Source: Propioniciclava sinopodophylli
GTDB lineage: Bacteria; Actinomycetota; Actinomycetes; Propionibacteriales; Propionibacteriaceae
Length of the DNA stretch: 64,000 nt
Assembly: GCF_004324755.1 (NCBI RefSeq)
Contig: NZ_SDMQ01000007.1
Span: 62,001 to 126,000 of the forward strand
Direction: 5' to 3'
Of this stretch, positions 58,947 to 64,000 are shown one piece after another. Under the pieces are notes generated by a model that was given only the letters and a program-made list of their open reading frames with translations, did no database searches and was not told the DNA's origin. Position 1 is the first letter of the stretch. Each line of letters begins with the position of its first letter. A program made the position numbers and the translations under genes.

Positions 58947-59867
58947 ATGGCGGACGTGATGGCCGAGGTGGAGGGGCGGACGCTCAAGCTCTCCAACCTC
59001 GACAAGGTGCTCTACCCCAACGGGTTCACCAAGGGCGAGGTCATCGCCTACTACCACGCGATCGCGCCCGTGATGCTGCCTCACCTCGCCGGACGACCCG
59101 TCACCCGCATCCGCTTCCCCAACGGCACCGACAAGCCGAGCTTCTTCGAGAAGAACGTGCCGGCTGGCACGCCGGAGTGGGTCCGCACCCACCACGTCGT
59201 CGGATCGAGCGAGGACATCGTCTTCCCCATCGTCGACGACACCCCCACGCTCATCTGGCTGGCCAACCTGGCCGCGCTCGAGCTTCACACGCACCAGTGG
59301 CGTGTCGCGCCCGACAGCGACGAGACGACGATCGACGACGCGCTGCCCGTCGACCAGCTGGTCATCGACCTCGACCCCGGGCCGGGCGTCGAGATGCCGC
59401 TGATCGCCACCGCCGGGCTGCTCATCGCCGGCGAGCTCGGGGACGCCGGTCTCGTGGCCCACGCCAAGACCTCGGGCTCGAAAGGCCTGCAGCTGTACGT
59501 GCCGCTGGAGCCCACCCCCGTCCGGCCGGTGCTGGAGTGGGTGCGCGGGTTAGGCGAGCGCCTCGTCCAGCTGCACCCCGCCCTGTTCGTGACCGAGATC
59601 GCGAAGGTCGCCCGGGCCGGGAAGATCCTCATCGACGTCAACCAGAACCTGCCGGGCCGCACGACCGTCACCCCCTACTCGTTGCGCGCCAAGGGCGAGC
59701 CCACGGCGTCCACCCCCCTGCGGTGGCAGGAGGTCGAGGAGGCCACCGCCGGCGCCCCGCTGCGGTTCACCTCCGCCGACGTTCTCGCCCGGGTCACCGA
59801 GCACGGCGACCTGTTCGAGCCGCTGCTGGCCGGACGGCGAGGGGTGTTGCCGCCGCAGGTAGGGTGA
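58947..59867 (+). CDS. Stand-alone LigD-type polymerase domain (NHEJ primase-polymerase)
   Basis: 306 residues matching the AEP-superfamily polymerase domain of LigD. The opening block is LKLSNLDKVLYPNGFTKGEV, then TRIRFPNGTDKPSFFEKNVP. The catalytic D-x-D is VIDLDPGPGV (about 138-146). The SGSKGLQLYVPL block and the third acidic residue in KILIDVNQN follow. No ligase or nuclease domain is attached, so it resembles mycobacterial PolD1/PolD2-type proteins, which fill gaps with ribonucleotides during end joining. No Ku or ligase is in the window. Divergent from adnA. Confidence 0.9.
   Translation: MADVMAEVEGRTLKLSNLDKVLYPNGFTKGEVIAYYHAIAPVMLPHLAGRPVTRIRFPNGTDKPSFFEKNVPAGTPEWVRTHHVVGSSEDIVFPIVDDTPTLIWLANLAALELHTHQWRVAPDSDETTIDDALPVDQLVIDLDPGPGVEMPLIATAGLLIAGELGDAGLVAHAKTSGSKGLQLYVPLEPTPVRPVLEWVRGLGERLVQLHPALFVTEIAKVARAGKILIDVNQNLPGRTTVTPYSLRAKGEPTASTPLRWQEVEEATAGAPLRFTSADVLARVTEHGDLFEPLLAGRRGVLPPQVG
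59861..59866 (+). promoter_or_regulatory. -10 box for the DUF3107 gene
   Basis: TAGGGT inside the last codons of the polymerase gene, 38 nt before ATG 59905. The leader contains GAGGGGTCAGGA. Confidence 0.4.
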
Positions 59868-59904
59868 CGGACGCACACTCAGGCAAAGAGACGAGGGGTC
59901 AGGA

Positions 59905-60135
59905 ATGGAAGTCAAGGTCGGCATCCGCAACGTGGCGCGCGAGGTCGCCGTCGAGACCAACGCGACGGCGGCAGAGCTCGAGGCCTCCCTCGGCGACGCG
60001 ATCGCCGGCAACGGCGTGTTCACGCTGGCCGATGACAAGGGCCGCAAGGTGCTCATCCCGGCGGCGCAGGTCGCCTACGTCGACCTCGGGGTGGAGAACG
60101 CCCGCCCCGTCGGTTTCGGCGCGCTCAACAGCTGA
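59905..60135 (+). CDS. DUF3107 family protein
   Basis: 76-residue soluble protein, MEVKVGIRNVAREVAVETN at the start and VAYVDLGVENARPVGFG at the end, matching the actinobacterial DUF3107 family. Predicted small alpha/beta fold with a central strand ending VLIPAAQVAYVDLG, no catalytic motif. In mycobacteria the family member sits near the same DEAD-box helicase (Rv3211). Function unknown. Ribosome-binding site AGGGGTCAGGA lies just before ATG 59905. Confidence 0.87.
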   Translation: MEVKVGIRNVAREVAVETNATAAELEASLGDAIAGNGVFTLADDKGRKVLIPAAQVAYVDLGVENARPVGFGALNS

Positions 60136-60287
60136 GCGCTACGATGGGCGGGTACGCACGGCTCATGTGCGTCCCCGCCGCCTGAGCGCACCCACGCGCG
60201 TCGCGCCTTTCGCAGCGGGTAACGTTGCCCGGCCTCGCGGCCGGAAAGTAGTGAGGCACGACCCTGACCGAGACCACGACCCTGCCC

Positions 60288-61805
<1,518 letters not shown>

Positions 61806-61860
61806 CGCCCGACGCACGGGGTCGACGGGGGTGGCGTCGACGCCGACACCGACGTGGCTT

Positions 61861-61878
61861 CGGGGCGCGGACGCCCCG
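61861..61878. terminator. Bidirectional hairpin between helicase and DinB-like gene
   Basis: CGGGGCG, loop CGGA, CGCCCCG sits between the helicase stop (61805) and the convergent DinB-like gene stop (61882). Short 7-bp stem, no U-tract. Confidence 0.5.
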
Positions 61879-61881
61879 GGG

Positions 61882-62433
61882 TCACTCCCCCACCAGCCCG
61901 TCGATCGACTCACGCAGCAGGTCGGCGTGCCCGCAGTGGCGGGCGTATTCCTCGACCATGTGCACGAGGATCCAGCGGAGCGTGAGCTGCTCGTCGCTCC
62001 CCCAGCGCGTCACCGTCAGGTCCAGGGCGGCGGCGCCCTCGTCGGCGATGGCCTCGGCCACGATCACGCGCGAGCGCTCGACGCACTCCTCCCACCGGCC
62101 GCGTAGCTCGGCCCCGGTTGAGGTGGCGGCGCTGGTCCAGTCGTAGTCGGGGTCGGCGTCCCAGTCGGCCGAGGCGAAGGGCTCGATCGGCGCGACGCGG
62201 GCGACGTTGAGGCTCAACCAGTAGTCCTCGACGAAGGCAAGGTGGTTGAGCAGACCGCCCAGCGTCATGCTGCTGGGGGCCAGCGTGGCGCGCAGTTGCT
62301 CGTCGTCCAGCCCGTCGGTCTTCCAGGCGAACGTCGCGCGGAGGAACTCCAGGAATCCGAGGAGGGTTTCCGCCTCGCCCGCCACCGCCGGCGGCTCGGG
62401 ACGCCGTGACGCGCCGCTGTTCTGTTCAGCCAT
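61882..62433 (-). CDS. DinB-superfamily (DUF664) protein
   Basis: 183-residue four-helix-bundle protein. The family blocks are LLGFLEFLRATFAWKTDGL, SMTLGGLLNHLAFVEDYWL and LRWILVHMVEEYARHCGHAD. The three His residues expected to bind metal are in the second and third blocks (NHL, HMVEEYARH). DinB-like proteins include mycothiol/bacillithiol-dependent enzymes, but the specific role is not visible. Leaderless ATG 62433 (TAGATT 6 nt upstream). Confidence 0.87.
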   Translation of the reverse strand: MAEQNSGASRRPEPPAVAGEAETLLGFLEFLRATFAWKTDGLDDEQLRATLAPSSMTLGGLLNHLAFVEDYWLSLNVARVAPIEPFASADWDADPDYDWTSAATSTGAELRGRWEECVERSRVIVAEAIADEGAAALDLTVTRWGSDEQLTLRWILVHMVEEYARHCGHADLLRESIDGLVGE

Positions 62434-62439
62434 GGCGGC

Positions 62440-62445
62440 AATCTA
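62440..62445 (-). promoter_or_regulatory. -10 box of the DinB-like gene (leaderless)
   Basis: TAGATT on the minus strand ends 6 nt before ATG 62433. Confidence 0.5.
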
Positions 62446-62478
62446 GCGCCCCAGCACCCATCTGCCGAGGAAGGTGCC

Positions 62479-63363
62479 TCAGCCGTCGAAGCGGTCGGGC
62501 TCCTCGGCGTTGAAGGCGAGCGGGCGCCCGCCCTCGGGGCGCACGACGAGGCGGTCGAAGCCAGCGCCCTTCGAGGGCTTGGCCGTGGTGGTGTGCGGGC
62601 CGAACAACGCCGCCACCTGGGTGGCCGGGTCGGCCGAGCGCTTGCGGTTCTGCCGCAGCCAGCGGCGTCCGGACGCCACGAGTGCCAGCTCGGTGGACTC
62701 ACGCACCAGCAGCTCCACGCCCTCGCCGGCGTCGTTGGTGCCGTAGTCGAGGCGGATGGCGCTGGGCAGACCAGGGAAGCCGAACTCGACCCTGTCGCGG
62801 GAGAGCGGCTCGCGCCCGCCCTCGGCCCGCACCACGGACGCCGCACGGTCGGCCTCGGCCTCGACGGCGGCCCAGTACGACTCCGGGAGCGCGACCGACG
62901 AGAACCCGGCCGGGTCCACCCGGGCCAGGAATGCGTCGATGAGCGTGGCGGCGTCCGACTCGGCGAACCCGGCGAAGGAGTCCTGCTCAGGGACGCCGGC
63001 CGAGCTGCGCACAGCCACCACGGGGACGGTCTGTCCCTCCAGCTGGCCGGTGCCGACGCCCAGCACGTCTGACCACGCGCGTCGGCGCCCGAGGATGGTG
63101 CGGTAACCCTGTTCGTCGACGCGGACCAGGCCCTGGCCCAGCCCCTCGAGCGCCAGCACGACCGCCATCACCAGGAACGGCAGGGCGATCATCACCAGCA
63201 CGCCGGAGTCGACGTGGGGCGCCTTGACGAAGCCGATGATCGCGGCCACGCCAGCCCAGCCGAAGACGAGGACGCCGACCAGGCCCCAGAAGCCGCGGCG
63301 TCCGGTGCTGCGGGAGATCAGCCAGGTGGCGTCCTGCGCGGCCCGCTGCGTGGCGGCGGCCAT
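62479..63363 (-). CDS. Membrane protein of unknown function
   Basis: 294 residues with two helices near the N-terminus (GFWGLVGVLVFGWAGVAAII and VLVMIALPFLVMAVVLALEG). About 210 cytoplasmic residues follow, with the PH-like start LVRVDEQGYRTILGRRRAWS and later RLDYGTNDAGEGVELLV. This is the arrangement of actinobacterial proteins often labelled hypothetical next to trpS. No known domain is certain. ATG 63363 overlaps the trpS stop by one base (TGATG), so it is expressed from the trpS transcript. Confidence 0.65.
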   Translation of the reverse strand: MAAATQRAAQDATWLISRSTGRRGFWGLVGVLVFGWAGVAAIIGFVKAPHVDSGVLVMIALPFLVMAVVLALEGLGQGLVRVDEQGYRTILGRRRAWSDVLGVGTGQLEGQTVPVVAVRSSAGVPEQDSFAGFAESDAATLIDAFLARVDPAGFSSVALPESYWAAVEAEADRAASVVRAEGGREPLSRDRVEFGFPGLPSAIRLDYGTNDAGEGVELLVRESTELALVASGRRWLRQNRKRSADPATQVAALFGPHTTTAKPSKGAGFDRLVVRPEGGRPLAFNAEEPDRFDG

Positions 63364-64000
63364 CAATACACCATGCCCATTGCCTCGCGGACCTCGGCCA
63401 GCGTCGCGTCGGCGATGGCGTTCGCGCGCTGGTTGCCCTCGCGGAGCACCGCCTCGATGTGGCCCGGGTCGGCCTCGAGCTCGAGGCGGCGGGCCCGGAC
63501 GGGCGCCAACTTCTCGTTCAGAGCCTCGGTGAGGTACTTCTTCAGGCCACCACCACCGCCGTCGCCGATCTCGGCGGCGATCTCGGCGGGGTCGCGGTCC
63601 GCGCACAGCCCGGCCAGCGTGAGCAGGTTGGAGACCTCGGGGCGGTTGACGGGGTCGAAGGTGATGAAGCGGTCGGAGTCGGTGACGGCGCGCTTGATGA
63701 CCTTGGCGGTCTCGTCGGCGGTCATCCGCAGCTCGATGGTGTTGCCCTTCGACTTGGACATCTTGGTGCCGTCCATGCCCAGGATCAGCGACCCGGACGA
63801 CAGCAGCGCCTCGGCTTGCGGGAACACCGGCTCATGGGGGTCGACGCGCCCGTAGCGCTCGTCGAATCGGCGGGCGACCACGCGGGTCTGCTCCAGGTGC
63901 GGCAGCTGGTCCTTGCCGACGGGCACGAGGTTGGCCTTGCAGAAGAGGATGTCGGCGGCCTGGTGCACCGGGTAGGTGAGCAGGAGGCCCGACATGGGGC
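63363..64000 (-). CDS. trpS: Tryptophanyl-tRNA synthetase (5' end off the right edge)
   Basis: C-terminal about 212 residues of a class Ic aminoacyl-tRNA synthetase charging tRNA-Trp. Visible: the active-site strand LLTYPVHQAADILFCKANLV, the VPVGKDQLPHLEQTR block and the intact KMSKS loop (MDGTKMSKSKGNTIEL). The anticodon-binding helical part follows, and the C-terminal RANAIADATLAEVREAMG ends the protein. The Rossmann HIGH motif lies beyond base 64000. Translationally coupled to the following membrane protein gene. Confidence 0.95.
   Translation of the reverse strand, partial: PMSGLLLTYPVHQAADILFCKANLVPVGKDQLPHLEQTRVVARRFDERYGRVDPHEPVFPQAEALLSSGSLILGMDGTKMSKSKGNTIELRMTADETAKVIKRAVTDSDRFITFDPVNRPEVSNLLTLAGLCADRDPAEIAAEIGDGGGGGLKKYLTEALNEKLAPVRARRLELEADPGHIEAVLREGNQRANAIADATLAEVREAMGMVY

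Overview
This is a high-GC actinobacterial chromosome segment without rRNA, phage, plasmid or insertion-sequence genes. The flanking DNA looks like a Propionibacteriaceae-type member of the Actinomycetes. The basis is a PPA1309-family gene beside UPF0182, PdtaS, the SigR/RsrA pair, the tiny ribosomal protein bL37, AdnAB, UvrD2, CarD and DUF3107, together with many leaderless promoters (TANNNT 6-8 nt before the start codon). The genus assignment is inference.

Layout. (A) 1-7302: pdtaS (cut by the left edge), bL37, rsrA-sigR with a sigma-R-type autoregulatory promoter, doxX, aroA-rsgA, hisN and an orphan PAP2-like protein. (B) About 7.3-20.95 kb: a block that does not fit its surroundings. It holds a histidine-utilisation locus (hutU, YjiH-type permease, hutI, frameshifted hutH, MFS remnant, hutG), then a CoA-binding protein, metY, two small envelope proteins, a phosphoesterase, a DUF1648 protein, an EamA exporter and a truncated, frameshifted acyl-CoA-dehydrogenase-like gene that stops dead against serA. 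Serine codon choice is strongly TCC-biased in hutU. The block is either a transferred segment or an assembly chimera with another actinobacterium. (C) 20.95-27.2 kb: serA and a five-gene oligopeptide/nickel-type ABC importer. (D) 27.2-37 kb: initiator tRNA, a pair of M16 peptidases, UPF0182, PPA1309, a PDZ/Lon-like protein, two metalloprotease-like proteins, a candidate structured RNA and a zinc-ribbon protein. (E) 37-60 kb: a dense DNA-end-processing neighbourhood with a ThiF/cyclodehydratase-like protein, UvrD2, RecC-RecB-RecD, CarD, a UvrA-like ABC protein, NudC, AdnB-AdnA and a LigD-type polymerase. (F) 60-64 kb: DUF3107, a DEAD-box helicase, a DinB-like protein, a membrane protein and trpS (cut by the right edge).

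Notable non-coding structure includes a family of 22-bp tandem arrays at three loci sharing a 14-bp core, plus a fourth array of the same period with a different core. Others are the sigma-R promoter that would give a leaderless, N-terminally extended SigR, a strong promoter followed by a self-folding RNA near 36.65 kb, and several good terminators. Notable protein oddities are a Lon-type domain whose catalytic serine position holds histidine, an AdnA with a degenerate DExx box, and an initiator tRNA with only two of the three usual anticodon-stem G-C pairs.
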